A DNA stretch of 64,000 nt from Todiramphus chloris collaris (Eukaryota > Chordata > Aves > Coraciiformes > Alcedinidae), in NCBI GenBank assembly GCA_025345505.1, contig JANVCC010000021.1:33925766-33989765 (forward strand), in the 5' to 3' direction. Made by a program: the position numbers and the translations under genes. The notes below the pieces were generated by a model. That model was not told the DNA's origin. It ran no database searches and saw only the letters and a list, made by a program, of their open reading frames with translations. Below, one piece after another: positions 1-12,780 of the stretch; position 1 is the stretch's first letter; each line of letters starts with the position of its first letter.

Positions 1-521
1 ATTTTTGCTTTACTATATTTCACCAACATATGTTTATTGAATAAGTTAAGGTTGTTTTCAGGCAAATGGAAGGTACAAAACATTCAAAAGATTCAAAATA
101 TAGTAGGCTAGGGAATTTTACTTAGGCCTTTCTCTGTGTGAAGGAAGTAGAAAATAAAATCGGATAACTACAGCAGTACTGGCAATTTATTATTAAGTAT
201 TCAAGTATTATTAAGTATTCAAGTTTATATGTAATTACATTACATATAAACAAGAGTCATATCCAAGAAAGAAGATTCAAAAGATTAATGCATGCTTTCA
301 TCTGCTTGCAATAGTTTTTCCCAAAGTTGACAAGGTATCTTGCAATCATAAAGGGAGACAGTAAAAGCTTGAATCATCAGGGGTTATTTTTAGATTAATG
401 CATATTAAATACTATAACTCAAACAGTAAAATAGCAATGTTACCCTATGCTTTGTTTCAGAATAATCCTTAATTAAGAGATGTAGGTGTCTCAGATCACA
501 CACAACTGTCCAGAAAATAGG
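1..521. other. AT-rich sequence, no gene seen
   Basis: No open frame with splice sites or family resemblance is visible. A 15-17 bp unit is repeated twice around 187-222, followed by a small palindrome built on ATGTAATTACAT near 229-248. Both are simple local structures with no evident role. Confidence 0.5.
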
Positions 522-606
522 GCTGGGGAGAGGGGGAGGAGAGGGGAGGGGAGGGGAGGGGAGGGGAGGGGAGGGGAAAAGGGGAGGGTAAGGGGAAGGG
601 GAAGGG
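522..606 (+). repeat. (GGGGA)n purine tract
   Basis: About 85 bases are almost pure G and A on the plus strand, arranged as more than ten G-runs of three or more separated by single A residues. This is a simple repeat. Its pattern fits intramolecular G-quadruplex formation on the plus strand or a purine-pyrimidine triplex. The open frames that cross it (Gly/Arg/Glu-rich on plus, Pro/Ser-rich on minus) are by-products of the repeat. Confidence 0.85.
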
Positions 607-1142
607 AACCCATAAACATAAACAAAAAATTTGGAAATGTAGGTTTTAAGCCAGTTCCAGACTACAAGGTTGGAAACTACCTTTTCCACATGTCAGGAGC
701 AAAGGATGTACAAAACAGAGAGGCAAAATAAGAACAAGTCAGAGGAAGTGTGGCTTTGATTTTGTAGTTGTGTGTGTCAGGTTCAGAAAAGTTTTCCAGT
801 TCTTGCAAAGAAGCACATGTTGCTACACTTTTTCTAGTGAAACAGGACTGGGCAGGTCCCAGGTGTATACAGCTAGCTGGCCTTTAGGTTTCAAAATCAA
901 ATGTATCTCTTTGCATCTTTGTCGGCGTGTGTGTACAAACATTTGTGATCATCATGTAAGCACATATTTAAATATTTATTGACGTGGCTCTACTTCTCTT
1001 GTCCAGTAGTGGAAAATATAAAGGTTGGGTTTTTTACTGCCATCTCTACCTCTTAAAATTTATTTACTGTTATGCTCTTCTTGTACTAGTGCTGGATATC
1101 TTGTGTATATTTTTGGTTTGGTTTTGTTTTGTTTTTTCTTTC
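607..1142. other. No gene seen
   Basis: Ordinary AT-rich sequence. Short open frames are present, but none shows family resemblance, codon bias or convincing splice sites. Confidence 0.4.
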
Positions 1143-1290
1143 AGAGAATCACAGAATGGTTTGGATTAGAAGGGACTTTGAAGATCATCTAGTTACAACC
1201 CCCCTGCCATGGGCAGGGACACCATCCACTAGACGGGGTTGCTCAAAACCCCATCCAGACAGACCTTGAACACTTCCTCCTTGCTTCATC
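1143..1290 (-). mobile_element. CR1 LINE, 3' end fragment
   Basis: The left edge reads as the reverse complement of the CR1 3' terminus (AATCACAGAATGGTTTGG), followed by the conserved 3' untranslated text around GAAGATCATCTAGTTACAA and CCATGGGCAGGGACACC. The element therefore lies on the minus strand with its 3' end at the left. Only the last ~150 bases are kept, the usual outcome of 5' truncation during target-primed reverse transcription. Confidence 0.85.
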
Positions 1291-2224
1291 TGACAGATCC
1301 TGAATCATTAAGCAGATGAGAGTTGAGAGGCAGAGAGTTGAGAGGCAGAGGGAGAGAGTGTTTTTCACAGGCACTCACATGAATAGATGTACTTCCTGAA
1401 GGCCTGGGTTGGTTTTTTTTTTTTCTCTCAAGTGATTCTGGTTTGCTGTTAAGCCATAATTAACTGCCTTTTAACAGTGTGAGTAATGCTGACTATGTTC
1501 ATAAGATGCTGTTCCAAACATGATATAATGTATGCTATTAAAACTTTGATCATCCATACTTTCTCCTATAGTATACAAGAGGTACTTAAAAATATGAAAA
1601 GATTCTGGTTTTGCAGTCAGAAAAATGCTGATTCACACAGGACCTTTACAAACGTTCATTTGGTATAGTTTTTATTTTTGAAATTAAGTCTGTTTTAGAA
1701 AACAACTCAAGACAGAGCCATTCTCTGACACTGAGAATAATGATCACAATCCTTATCACTACTAGGAAAGCACTGGCATTTCTGGATTAGAGACATGCTT
1801 CTTGATTATTGACTGATTTCATAAATCTATATACTATTCCTTTGCAGTAGCCTATATTTCTTAGAAGGATTGGGAAAGAACCTAGTTTAAGCCTAATTAA
1901 GAAGATGTGGGTTAGAGTATCACAAGTACTATTTGTAATATGTCAAACTGAATTATTGTTTATATGTGTGCATTTCCTTTCTTAAGGAAGTGTTTAATCC
2001 ACAAAGCATTATGTAAAATCAGGAATAATTTCCTACTGTAATAGGATGATTTGAGTAGGTCTAATCTGTAAATTTATTCCAAGGAGAGCTTATTGTGAGA
2101 ACCATAAAATCTTGAGAGGGAGCATTTTCTGTGCTAGAGAAATGGAACAAGAAGCTGTATTGACTGAGATGACTAAGGAGATTCCCATTTAAATTGTTTT
2201 GATAAAGCTATGCACCGAGGAGAG
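1291..2224. other. No gene seen
   Basis: AT-rich sequence with a short purine-rich GAGAGG stretch near 1320-1360. No recognisable gene or repeat. Confidence 0.4.
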
Positions 2225-3703
2225 ATTTATACACCTTGACATTTTGTGAATGAGTTAAGTGATGTTAGGAGTGTGGCTGCCTCCTCCAGCCTCCCTGGCC
2301 CAGGATGCTCCTTCCTGGATTTGGGAGCCCATCCCAGTGCCCATGATCCTGGGGTCTCTGCCCAGGCTGAAGGACATGGCCTGGGGAAGTGACTTTGCGT
2401 GTTGCAAGTGTTTCCATTACTAAAGACTGAGTCAAAGAAGGCATTAAGCCCCTCAGCCTTCTCCTTGTCTATTACCATATTTCCTTCAAAATCTAGTAAG
2501 GGATGGAGGCCCTCCCTGGCCTTTCTTTATTAGTGTATTTATAGAATTTTTTCTTATTGCTCTTCACCTCTAAAGCCAGACTAACTTCTAGTTCAGCTTT
2601 CAACCTTCTAATTATTTCTCTGCATGACCTAACAACATTCTTATATTCATTAGGAGTCATCTCCCCTTTCTTCCAGAGGCCATAAACCCTTCTTTTTTCC
2701 TTGATTTTAATTCAAACCTCCCTATTCAGCCAGGCTGGTCTTTGCCACGGACTTGCCTTGCGGCACGTGGGGATGGACTTCTTCTGCACCTTCAAGACCT
2801 CCTTCCTAAAAAATTTCCAGCCTTCGTGGACTCCTACATCCCTCAAAACTTGACTCCCAAGGAACTCTATCTAGTAACCTCTGAAACAAGTCAAAGTTTG
2901 TCCTTCAAAAGTCCAGAGTGTCAGTATTGCTGCCTCCCTCCTAACATCTCTAAGAACAGAGAACTTAATAATTTCATGGTTGCTATTCCCTAGATGGCCT
3001 CCAACTGACACTTCCTCCACCAGTCTTTCTCTGCTTGTAAACAAGAGGTCCAGCAGGGCACCTTCCCTGGTTGGTTTACTTACCAACTGTGTGAGGAAGT
3101 TGTCCTCTACACATTCTAGGAACTTCCTGTATTGTTCCCTCTCTGCTGTGTTGTATTTCCAGCATATACCTGAAATGTTGAAGTCCCCCGTAAGAATAAC
3201 AGCAAGTGACCTAGAGATTTCTCCTAAGTTCCTATAGAAAATTTCATCCACCTCTTTTCTCTGGTTGGGAGGTCTATAGCAGACACCTAAAGCAATATCA
3301 GCTATACTGGCCTTGCCCCTTAACGTGATTCAAACACAGTCAACCTTACTGTCACTATACTTAAGTTCTGAACATCCATAACAATCCCTAACATAGAGGG
3401 CCACCCTACCACCTCTCCTTCCCTGTTTATCCCTTCTGAAGAGCTTGTAGCCATCAACTGTGGCACTCCAGTAGTGTGAGGCATCCCACCACATTTCTGT
3501 GATGGCCACTATGTCATAGTTTTCCTGTTTCATCATGCCCTGATAACTTGCACCCCAGAATCCTTTTTTCACCTCTGTGACAGGTGCATCCCTTTTGTAG
3601 TGAGCAGGCCAGGTATCTTGTGTATCAACCCATGATCAAAAAACCCAAAGCCCTGACGATAACACCAATCCCAGAGCCATGAATTAATCTGGTAGCTGTA
3701 GAT
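2225..3703 (-). mobile_element. CR1 LINE, internal fragment with endonuclease
   Basis: A minus-strand CR1 copy without its 3' terminus. Reading from right to left it has the end of the ORF1-ORF2 junction region (around 3600-3703, resembling the equivalent part of the near full-length CR1 at 60.3 kb), the ORF2 endonuclease (about 3572-2871) and the linker toward the reverse transcriptase, ending at about 2225. RT text is absent, so the 3' half is missing. A probable LTR abuts it at 3704. Confidence 0.85.
2871..3572 (-). pseudogene. CR1 ORF2 endonuclease remnant
   Basis: This encodes an apurinic-endonuclease-like nicking domain, the part of CR1 ORF2 that cuts target DNA. Two minus-strand open frames (3572-3330 and 3251-2871) carry the family text: IVAITEMWWDASH, then GGRVALYVRD, then LTGDFNISGICWKYNT and SNHEIIKFSV. 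The GDFN and N-H segments match the catalytic Asp/Asn/His blocks of these nucleases. The two frames are separated by a frame change near 3260-3330, and no start or full-length ORF survives, so the copy is dead. Confidence 0.85.
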
Positions 3704-4360
3704 TGTCACAGACAAGGCACTGCCTTAAACAATATCTACATACGGGACTCAGATTTAATAAGATTTAATAAGAAGTTAGCCTTGACTGCAGTGATCAAGC
3801 ACAGAGCTCAGCCAGACAAATGCACTGACTGGCCCCATTTAGTATCCGACCAGCCTCTTTTATACCACTTTCTGTCTACCCCCACCTCTTATTCCTCTCT
3901 GGTCTTCCTTCCCCAGCATGTCCCACCATAGGTCTGTACAGCTCTATCAATTCCTGCATCTTTCCTAGTCCATGTTGTCCCTGGTTTCCTGGTTTAAAGT
4001 CTTATCAGTTGCAAAGTCCAGGTTAATCTTCCTTGAAGTGACACCTGTAGTTTCTGGATAATCCATCAATGAGTGCAATTGGTTAGGTTTGTGTCTTGAC
4101 ATTGTCTCCAGGAGTGTTTTGTCAGGTCTATGACTGTATATTTTGTCTCTGCTTTCTCCCTTTTCCTTTATTTTCCCAAATTACAAAATCCACAATCAGA
4201 TAACCTCCCTGTGATAAACACTTGCACACTCCACATGCCTTCATCAATTATGGCATCTGATTAGGTTTGATTCCCATCACCGCCTCCACAGTCATTCGTT
4301 GGTCACGCTTGTGTCCCTGCACGTTCCTGTTGATGGCTTCCTCCTTATTATCTCTTGTTG
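3704..4360 (-). mobile_element. Probable solo LTR (ERV)
   Basis: On the minus strand the segment shows LTR-like order: pyrimidine-rich U3, a TATA box (GGTATAAAAGAGG at about 3854-3866), a downstream R-like stretch with ATTAAA-type polyadenylation motifs near 3765-3785, and an end in TGACA at 3704. It lies directly against CR1 text. No internal retroviral sequence follows, so it would be a solo LTR. The 5' edge near 4360 is a guess from a TGCAACAAG start; no target duplication was found. Confidence 0.45.
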
Positions 4361-7300
4361 CAGTGAAAGAGGCACTTGACCAGATAGGCTAAAAGGAGCA
4401 GAGATTCTCCTTCCTCATATCCTAAAAAATCCCATGAAATGTGGGAAGCAAAGCTCCAAATGGGATTGAGGAGTTTTGCTAGGTAATTTAGATACAAAAC
4501 ATTCAGCCAGATCCCACTTTGTGGTTATAGCTTGAATTTGATTGTATTTCAGTGTTTTAGAACTGACATATATCTTTGTTCCTCTGAGACAATAATACTT
4601 TGCATCTCTAGAATGCCTTTCATCCAAGGGTCTCAAAGGACTTTAGTAGCAACAATAAAGCTTGAACTAATCAGTAACATTCTCTTTCCATTTTGGATAT
4701 TGTTTTCTCACTCCTTTATCTCACTTAGGCTATTAAATTTATGTCTGTGATTTTTATTTTCCTTTACAAGCTTCATGGGCCTTATCTACTTGCTGTAGAG
4801 TTTGTTTCTTTTTTTCAGTATTAACTTTTCAGTATTAATTTTAATTACATGCACACAAATGCACACACAGTCTAAATTACTATTTCACTCTATTGAACTC
4901 TTTCAATTTTAAATCAATAATCTCAATTGGATAATAATAATATAGAAATGCAAATACAACAAAATATTATAGGAAATAGATAAAATAATAAAAGTCTGTC
5001 TGTGCACTTGTTCTGTTAAGACCAAGGAAAAGCAAAGGTACTCAGACTGCTGACTACAGTCTAGCCAGGGGCAATAATCCTCATTTCATAAGGTACATTC
5101 AAAAAATTGTGTTTCACATTCCTCTAAAGTATGTTTGCACATGTCACAGCACAAATTAGTGAAGTCTAAATTTCAGCTCAAGGCTCCATGTGTCATATAA
5201 TAGCATACACTTGCTAACTGTATCCAAAAAGCAGGCTTCCATCAGGGACCCTGAAGTTCTTCATTTACATAAGAATGGGAAGTTAATTGTGCTACAGATA
5301 TTCTGGCTTCCCAAAGGAATTCATTAAGCAGGCTGAACTTGCTGAGAATATAACTTAGCTGTCATTTCTAGGAAATCAGCAAAATTCTACTTCAGAAACA
5401 CCACCAACAGAAGTAAAATAAAATGTTTAATATTAATTTGATTCAAACCTTTCTGCACTGTTTCTGGAATACCTACTACACTCTCATTTCTTGGTTTACT
5501 TTCTAAATATAAGTAGTTACTTGTAGTAACTATTTCCTCCCTTTTCTGTGCCGGATCCTGAGCCGGCTTTGTTACTTGACAAGAGGATTTACACTTAGCC
5601 CTGAGTGATTAAAAAAAGGTAGGGTGACATTTTGCTGTCATATGCATCTTGAAAGTAAACAAGTACTCAGAGCATTTCTAAAAAAAGTGCAAAAAATAAT
5701 TCAAGATGTTTGTTTTGGAATTTAATTATGACTTATTAAAAATATAATACTAAAAATATTCTTACAGATAACATGTCATCTCCAGCAATAGGTTATAGCA
5801 GTTCTTATATCAAAAAAGAGTCTGATTGTGAAGACGTTGCTCTCACAAAGCACCCTACAAGGGCTGTGGACAAATGAAATAGATAGAAGAGATTCCAGTG
5901 TAATAACCCTTTTTCCCTCACTAAGAACATTTTTTTTATTTTTTCACCTCAAACTCTATGTTTTTCTTTATGAATTTGTATTAGACAGGAACATAATATT
6001 AATTTAATTGTGGGAAGGTGTTTACTTATAACTTACAGGTATTTTAGTGAATCCAAGCAACACTACATTTTTAGAGATTTAAGGTTTTTATTTTTTGATA
6101 ACAGAATCTTTGTGAGTTTGCTATTAATGATCTTGTGACAGAGAGACAAATGAAGAAGAGAGTTGCATTTTTGTTGTGGTTGCATGGGGATATCATAGAG
6201 AGTTATTAAGTTCTACTTTTTTTTTTTTTTAATAAAAAGCCTCAAACACCAAAACCCAGGCTCTCTAAAAACTTGTACTATAACATAATTTGCATCATGC
6301 TTCCAAATAAGCTTTCAACAAACTTATAGTACAAATGACACAAAAGGTAAATGTAATATTAACTACACTAATTTAATTTTTAAAATTATCATCCTTTCCA
6401 GGCTTTGCTCTAAGTTTTGAACATATAAATACTATTTGTTTCAGCCAATGAGCTTAAATACATCACTGATCCTTCAATATAGATGATGTTATTTACATTG
6501 TAAACTGAAATGTTAATTAAATGGCAGTAGCACTTTTGGAAGGCTTTGTTTTATGTTCCTTTGTAGAAATGGTTAATGGCTATACCTAACTTCAGATATT
6601 TATATTATGCAATAGACTGAAGTATTTCATATGCTTCTTTGGTCTCAAATGGGTTTGGCAGTACAAATCAGATCCCGGTGGATCTATGCTAGCTGCATGT
6701 GTGTCCAGTCAAGTACAATTCAATGCAAATCCTGACACTCCTCAGAAAAGCAACTTATTTGTAGTAAATGAATGCCAGAATGTTATGCCATGAATGTATT
6801 TGCATTATTTCCTATTTAAATTCAAAGTAAAATTACTTTGCAACATAATGTTTATCACCTCCTAGACCAGTTCATGCAAGTCATTAACAGTTAGTGCATT
6901 TTTCTCTCATTGTGCTTGTTTATACATACATTATATGAAAACAAATCATATTTACATACATCAGTCTTTACCTATTGCAATTTAATTTTATATATGCTCA
7001 TTCACTGATGTAAGTTTCTAACCATCTAAAGAGATTTTTCCTATGCAATGCCATGAAGACAATAATAGCAATTTCTTACTGTTATTCCTTGCAATAAGAT
7101 ATGACTTTTTTTAACAAGACATCACTTTAAAACTATGCACTCTTTATGGTTTTTTTTTTTTGCAGAGACTTTAACTCTTGATTTAGTTTTCATTGGCAGA
7201 CTTACAGTATTATAGCTGTCTTATAAAGGAGGATTAGGCAGTCCTAATGTTAAATTCATTGAATGTTAATAAGCCTATAATTTTGCACATAAAAAGGAAG

Positions 7301-7452
7301 ATTTTTTGTTGTTGTTGTGATTAATTGGGTTAATTGGCATTTTAACTGTGTGATTGCATGCACAAAGATCAGTGTATGTACATAGTGTGTGAGGATGAAA
7401 GTAATATATTTATTCATTTATTGTCTGAAGTTTCTGACTGTATTGTAAACAG
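4361..7452. other. AT-rich sequence, no gene seen
   Basis: Three kilobases of AT-rich DNA with many short poly(A) or poly(T) runs. No open frame shows domain text, and I see no repeat family that I can name. Confidence 0.4.
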
Positions 7453-8760
7453 ATATTTTCATGGAATATAATGATAGGGATTGTAAAAGACCTCTGGAAA
7501 TCGAGTCCAATCCCCCTGCCACAGCAGGATCACCTAGGGTGGATTTTGAAAGTCTCCAGAGAAGGAGATGCGACAACCTCCCTGATCCAGCACTCTGTCA
7601 CCCTCACAGTGAAAAAGTTTTATCTCATGTTGAGGAGGAACTTCCTGCTAGCTTGTGCCCATTAGCTCTTGTCTTACCCCAGGGCAACACTGAAAAGAGA
7701 CTGGCCCCTTCTACTTGACACCCACCCTTCCGATATTTGTAAAAATTAACAAGATCACCACTTAGTCTTTTATTCTCCAGATTAAACAGCCCCAGGTCTC
7801 TAAGCCTTTCCTCATAAAGGAGATGTTCCATCATCATCCTCATAGCTCTCTGCTGGACTCTCTCTAGTGTTTCCCTCACCTCTTGAACTGGGGAGAACAG
7901 AACCAGACACAATACTCCAGATGTGGTCTCACTAGGGCAGAGTAGAGTGGGAGGAAAACCTCCCTCAACCTGCTGGACACATTTTTCTTAATGCATTTCA
8001 GACTACCATTGGCCTTCCTGTCCACAAGGGCCCATTACTGTTCCATGGGTAACTTCCACCAGGACTCCAAGGACCTTCTCCATGGAGCTGCTTTCCAGCA
8101 GGTCAACCCCTAACCTGTACTGGTGCATAGTGTTATTCCTCCACAAGTGTAGAACTGTACACTTATCCTTGTTGAACTTCATTGGGTTTGCTTTTCCCAG
8201 CTCTCCAGTCTGTCCAGATCTCACTGGATGGCAGCACAGCCTTCCAGTGAATCAGACACTACTCCCAGTTTAATACCATCAGCAAACTTGCTAAGCATAC
8301 ACTCTATCCCCTCATCCCAGTTGTTGAGGATGATGTTGAACAAGATTGGACCCCATATTGACCACTGGGGAACACTGCTAGTTACACATCTCCAACTGGA
8401 CTCTGCACTACTGATCACAATGCTCTGAGCTCTATTGTTCAGACAGTTCTCAACCCATCTCATCATACATCCACTCTTCTAACCCACACTTCCTGAGCTT
8501 ACCCATGAGGATGTTATGGGAGACAGTGTCAAAAGCCTTACTGAAGTCAAGGTAGACAACATCCACTGCTCTCCCTGCATCTAGTCATTCAGTCACACCA
8601 TCATAGAAGTCCATCAGATTAGTCAAACATTCCTTCCCTTTGTTAAATCCATGATGGATACTCCAGATAACCTTTTCTTACATATGCTTAGAGATGACCT
8701 CCAGAATGAGCAGCTCCATATATCTTATGTCAGGTCTTATAACCCCCTGCAATTTCACAC
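7453..8760 (-). mobile_element. CR1 LINE, 3' half with decayed RT
   Basis: Minus-strand CR1. The 3' UTR lies at the left (7453-7900, with the block GAAAAAGTTTTATCTCATG) and ORF2 reverse transcriptase text to the right. Readable pieces in several frames include FADGIKLG where active copies have FADD, a VPQWSIWGPILFNII block, and KCTVLHLWRNN. The 5' end breaks off at about 8760 inside RT. Many frame changes and the altered FADD motif show an old, inactive copy. Confidence 0.88.
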
Positions 8761-10745
8761 CACAGCATGCAACAAATAGACTAGTTCAAAATAGCAATTT
8801 CTATTGTAATATTACATTTCTGAACAAGAGTTTTTTGTTTAAAATCCTACAATAGTGATAAATCAAACATACCATGTATGTTTTAATATTTCAAATACAT
8901 TCACAACATATATCTATAAAGCTAAATAAAGGTGGCTGCAGTAGAAAAATAGTAATAACCTTAATTACGGGAGCAAAGGATATGGATAGAAGAATAGTAA
9001 AGGGACAATATTCAATACAATTCTGAAAAGGTCAGGAGGGAAATAAAAAGCACAACAGCAATAAATAACATAGGCAAAATTAGACTGCCTCCAATGCCAG
9101 CTGACTAGCATGAACAATATTAAGTGGAAAAACAAAAGAAAGTCTTGTAAATCCTTTTTCACCAAAGTTTAAAGCATAAAAATAAGATCAGTTACCTCAG
9201 TGTTTGCCAACAGTAAACAACTGTGAAAACAGGTATGTCATAAATTGCTAAATGGAAGACAATCAATGGGTTACAGTATTGCCAGGCAATTTATAGGAGT
9301 CATACAATAGGGATTACAGGTTAGAGAGTGACACTGCATACAAAGGATTATATAAAGTGGAATGTTCAAATTTATTACAGAAAAATAGATGCTCTTCAGT
9401 ATCTTGGTGGCATTCATAAATAAGGTGTCTTAGAACTCACAAGTAAAGATGCCATTCTGATCCGGTCTTGTGTTATAATAATCAGTACTCAGTCTTAAAG
9501 ATATAAGTGGAATATAATGTAACAGCAAACACAACAAAATTAACCCTAAAATTGTAGCCGGAGAAAGAAGAAAAATAAATTGAGAAAGTTTATACTTAAT
9601 TTCAAGAATGGCAACTACATGAAAATTAGTAAGACAAAAAAAAAAAAAAAGCAAAAGGAACTCAAACAGCCAGTCTAAATAGCAAGAGACAGCAAAATAA
9701 TTTTACAGACCCTGGTAAAAATATGTATCACAACTCAAGAAGAAAGTGGAATGGAATCTCCCATTCCTCCTCCACCAAAGCAACACCCTATCACCCAAAT
9801 AAAAGCCCTTACCTCACAGTCACAGAATTCAACACCTTCCTATACAGTGCATATCCTGTCACTGTAGAAAGGTATTTGTGGGAAGATGTGGTTGGATATG
9901 AAAAGTGTGAAACTAGTGGTAAATGAAAGGCATTATCCCCCTTCCACTTGCTGGTAACTCAGGAATCATGTAGATACCTACTGTAGCTGTAAACAGGAAA
10001 AAGTCCAGTATTTTCTTCTGTAGGTAACCAGGCCTTTCAGGTGTGCAAAGACTGTTAGGCTTTTTGAGGAGTGGGCAAATGCTGTTGAACTAGCATAAAA
10101 AAATGGACAAGTCTGGTGGGTAGTTAATCATGTGCAGAGTGCCAGCTGGGAGTAGGACATAAATTCCTCAAGGCAAAAGCCATGAGTGTATCAAGGACAC
10201 ATCATGGATTAAGTTATTAATTTCCGTCTTTCTGCTGTATCCCCTGTATCTTGGCATTGCTACCACAGTCCTCTCTCCATTCTTTCCCATGCCTGTAGAG
10301 AAGTATTGGAGAGATGAAACAAAATCCAGAAGACAACAGATGCCATGATGCATGTGGAGGGGACTGGAATGATGCTGCTGGTTGAGGCTGTAACTCTCTA
10401 GTTGCACACACTGAGGACTGTGTTCTTAGAACAAAAGGACAGAAAAGCTTTGTCTGGGGACTGCAGGTGCTGGCCAAGGCTTTGGTTTGTTTTTTCAGGA
10501 TGGCTTCTATTCTTGGCATTTCTGTCAGGAATTGATGGTAAGATGCCAGGTCATGGCAATGGAATCTTATCTTGTAATGCTTACAAGGCAGAAAGACTGG
10601 CAGAGGGATAGAGGCCAAAAACCTTATTTCCTTCAATTCCCTCCCACATTGTCCAACATGAATAAGATTGTAGTAGTAGGTTTCTAAAAGCAGAAAGATT
10701 TTTTTATGCTTTTCTTGTTTTTTTTTTTGTTTTGGTAATAATGGT
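8761..10745. other. No gene supported
   Basis: AT-rich sequence. A 194-codon minus-strand open frame (10801-10217) crosses the LTR boundary at 10746 and shows no domain or splice context, so I treat it as chance. No repeat could be named. Confidence 0.4.
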
Positions 10746-11135
10746 TGTAGTTTAGAACCAGACAAGATCTGAGCACCATGCGGCTGCTCACTCAACCCCA
10801 TCCCCTCTTACCCAAGTGGGTTGGGAAGGAGAATAGGGAAAAAAAGGCAAAACGCTGTGGGTTGAGATGAGGAGAATTAAATAGGAACAACACAAGAGAA
10901 GAAAAAATAGTAATGACAATAATAGTAAGGAAACAATACATGAAGCAAGTGACATAGAATGCACCAACTGCCTAGACCTGAACCGAGAGCGCCATGCCAG
11001 AGACCTTGTGCCTGGCCCAGCCTGCCCTGCACCTTTGTCTAGTAGGCATGACATCAGTATAGTATTGAATATCCCCATGGCTGGTTCGGTTGTTTATCCT
11101 GACTGTGGCCCCCTCCCAAATTCTGGTAGAAATTA
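10746..11135 (-). mobile_element. ERVL-type LTR, partial
   Basis: On the minus strand this matches the general layout of bird ERVL LTRs: a proximal block near CCAAATTTGGGAGGG, GATATTCAATACTATACTG upstream of ATGTCATGCC, a T/A-rich ATTATTGTCATTACTATT block, AATTCTCCTCATCTCAACCCAC containing the polyadenylation region, and a 3' end in CTACA at 10746. The U3 part beyond about 11135 is missing or too diverged to follow. No internal region is attached. Confidence 0.65.
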
Positions 11136-11653
11136 ACCTTATCCTATCTGCATCCAGGGCAATAATGCTGCAGACTCTGGGAATGGAGCAACTCCTAGAG
11201 AGAGAAGCCGTCTAGGATTAAGGTGGGAGGGAGAGCATTCCAATGATCTGACCCAGTAAAATAGCTGTTGTATTCTTAGGTGATACTTGAGGGAAGAGAG
11301 AGATAAAAAGAACTGGCACTGAAAAATCAAAGAGAAGGACTGTGTGACAGATGAAAATGAAGTTATTGAAACCAAAATCAAATAAAAACAAGCTGATTTT
11401 TTCTTTCTTTTAACCCAGAACTGTGAGCCTTAATTGAAGTCAGGTTACATATAGTCTAAGATACTGCTAGCATTGATTCACATAGAAGAAGGAATTATGG
11501 GAAAAATCTTGGTATTTGAAAAAATGATAGTAAGATTTTGTTCATTCAGGCTGAATTAACACAGAAAATACAGTATAAGAAAAAAGTAAGCTCAAAATAA
11601 AAGTCAGTTTATCTACTCCTCAAAGCAGATATGGAAGTTACTGAAAAATTCCT
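11136..11653. other. No gene seen
   Basis: Unclassified sequence between two LTRs. It may hold the decayed U3 of the left LTR, but nothing can be aligned by eye. Confidence 0.35.
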
Positions 11654-12421
11654 TGTCCTGGTTTGAGTGAAAACAGAACTAATTCTGTTCAGTAATGTTG
11701 CTTTTCAGCTCAGTTCTTCTAACTAACTGCACTTTCTGAAGTTAGCAGCCTGTTCTCACAGACAGTGTCTGCTTCTAGCAGTGATAACACCTCATGTTTA
11801 GAGTTACTACCAAGGATTGGTGTGCAGACCAAGGCCACTGCTGGATCTTGTGTACCACATTGGGGGGTGCAGAAAGTGAAAGGCCGCACCTGCAGGGAGA
11901 AGCAGACAGGACTGGTGACCCTAAACTGACCAACAAGGTATTCCATCCTATATATGTCATATTTAGCACAGTGCTGAAGTATCCGAAGGGTCCTTGGGCT
12001 CTTCTCCCCTCTTCAACTGCTTTGCCAGCTTTGCTTGGCTTGGCTTCTCTCTTGGTTCCTTCTTTGGAGCATCCAAGGAGAACTCTGTCTGTTCTGCCTT
12101 CGATCCTGGTTTGTGTGTTCCTGAACCTGGTACCAGAATCCAGCTCCTGAACACAGCTCCTGTCTGCTGCAGGGCCCATTCTGGGACTCCCCCAGTGCCT
12201 GTTTCACAGCTGGGGGTTTGGGTTCAATACTAGTTCTGTATATATTTGTATATATTCCATTATTATTAATTTCATCTTCATTAAAGCTGTTCTAGTTTCC
12301 TTTTCTAATCACTAAATCTCTCTCCCTTATTCCCTCTCTCTTCCTCTTTGGGGAGGGAGGTTTTTTAACAGAGAGAGTCTGTTATAGGTCTAAGGGGCCA
12401 CCCTGACCCTGAACTGTAACA
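11654..12421 (+). mobile_element. ERVL-type solo LTR
   Basis: It starts TGTCCTGGTTTGAG and ends CTGAACTGTAACA, giving the expected TG...CA ends over 768 bp. Inside are a GGTATTCCATCCTATATATG block with the TATA-like core, a TCATTAAAGCTGTTC polyadenylation region near 12278-12294, and a T-rich U5 with a TTTGGGGAGGGAGG block. This order matches ERVL LTRs in birds and the opposite-strand copy at 10746-11135. No provirus body is attached, so it is a solo LTR. I saw no clear 5-bp target duplication. Confidence 0.7.
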
Positions 12422-12780
12422 CTCATGAAGTTCTCTTTAAGAAGGTGTGAAGAGACACAACACTGCCTATTTCAGTCTTCATTCTACTTAAATTTAGTGT
12501 ATCTATATTTATATATAGTTAGAGTAAATATTTCCTTAGGCAGAAAAAGTAATTTTGTCATCTTCCAGCATCTCCAGACAGTTACACAATAAAATGTGAC
12601 CCATAGACACTAATCCAGACATTTTAAAATAGTAACATTTCGTATTTTACTACACGGTCTATGACAATGCAACATTCTTTTATGACAGTAGTCTCTTTTG
12701 AGAGTGATGGAATACACCTGTCTAGAGATGCAAGGCAATCTTTGGCAGCAGTCTGGACAACTTGGTGAGGCGGTTCTAAA
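12422..12780. other. No gene seen
   Basis: No recognisable feature. Confidence 0.35.

Noticed and set aside
405..731. Pro-rich and Gly/Arg-rich open frames on opposite strands
   Set aside because: Both are produced by the (GGGGA)n tract at 522-606.
7461..7718. Overlapping plus-strand frames near 7.5 kb
   Set aside because: They are antisense to a CR1 3' end; the same pattern appears at 57240-57497.
10217..10801. 194-codon minus-strand open frame
   Set aside because: It crosses the LTR edge at 10746, has no domain text and no splice context; composition looks random.
11775..12233. Open frames of up to 134 codons
   Set aside because: They lie wholly inside the ERVL-type LTR.
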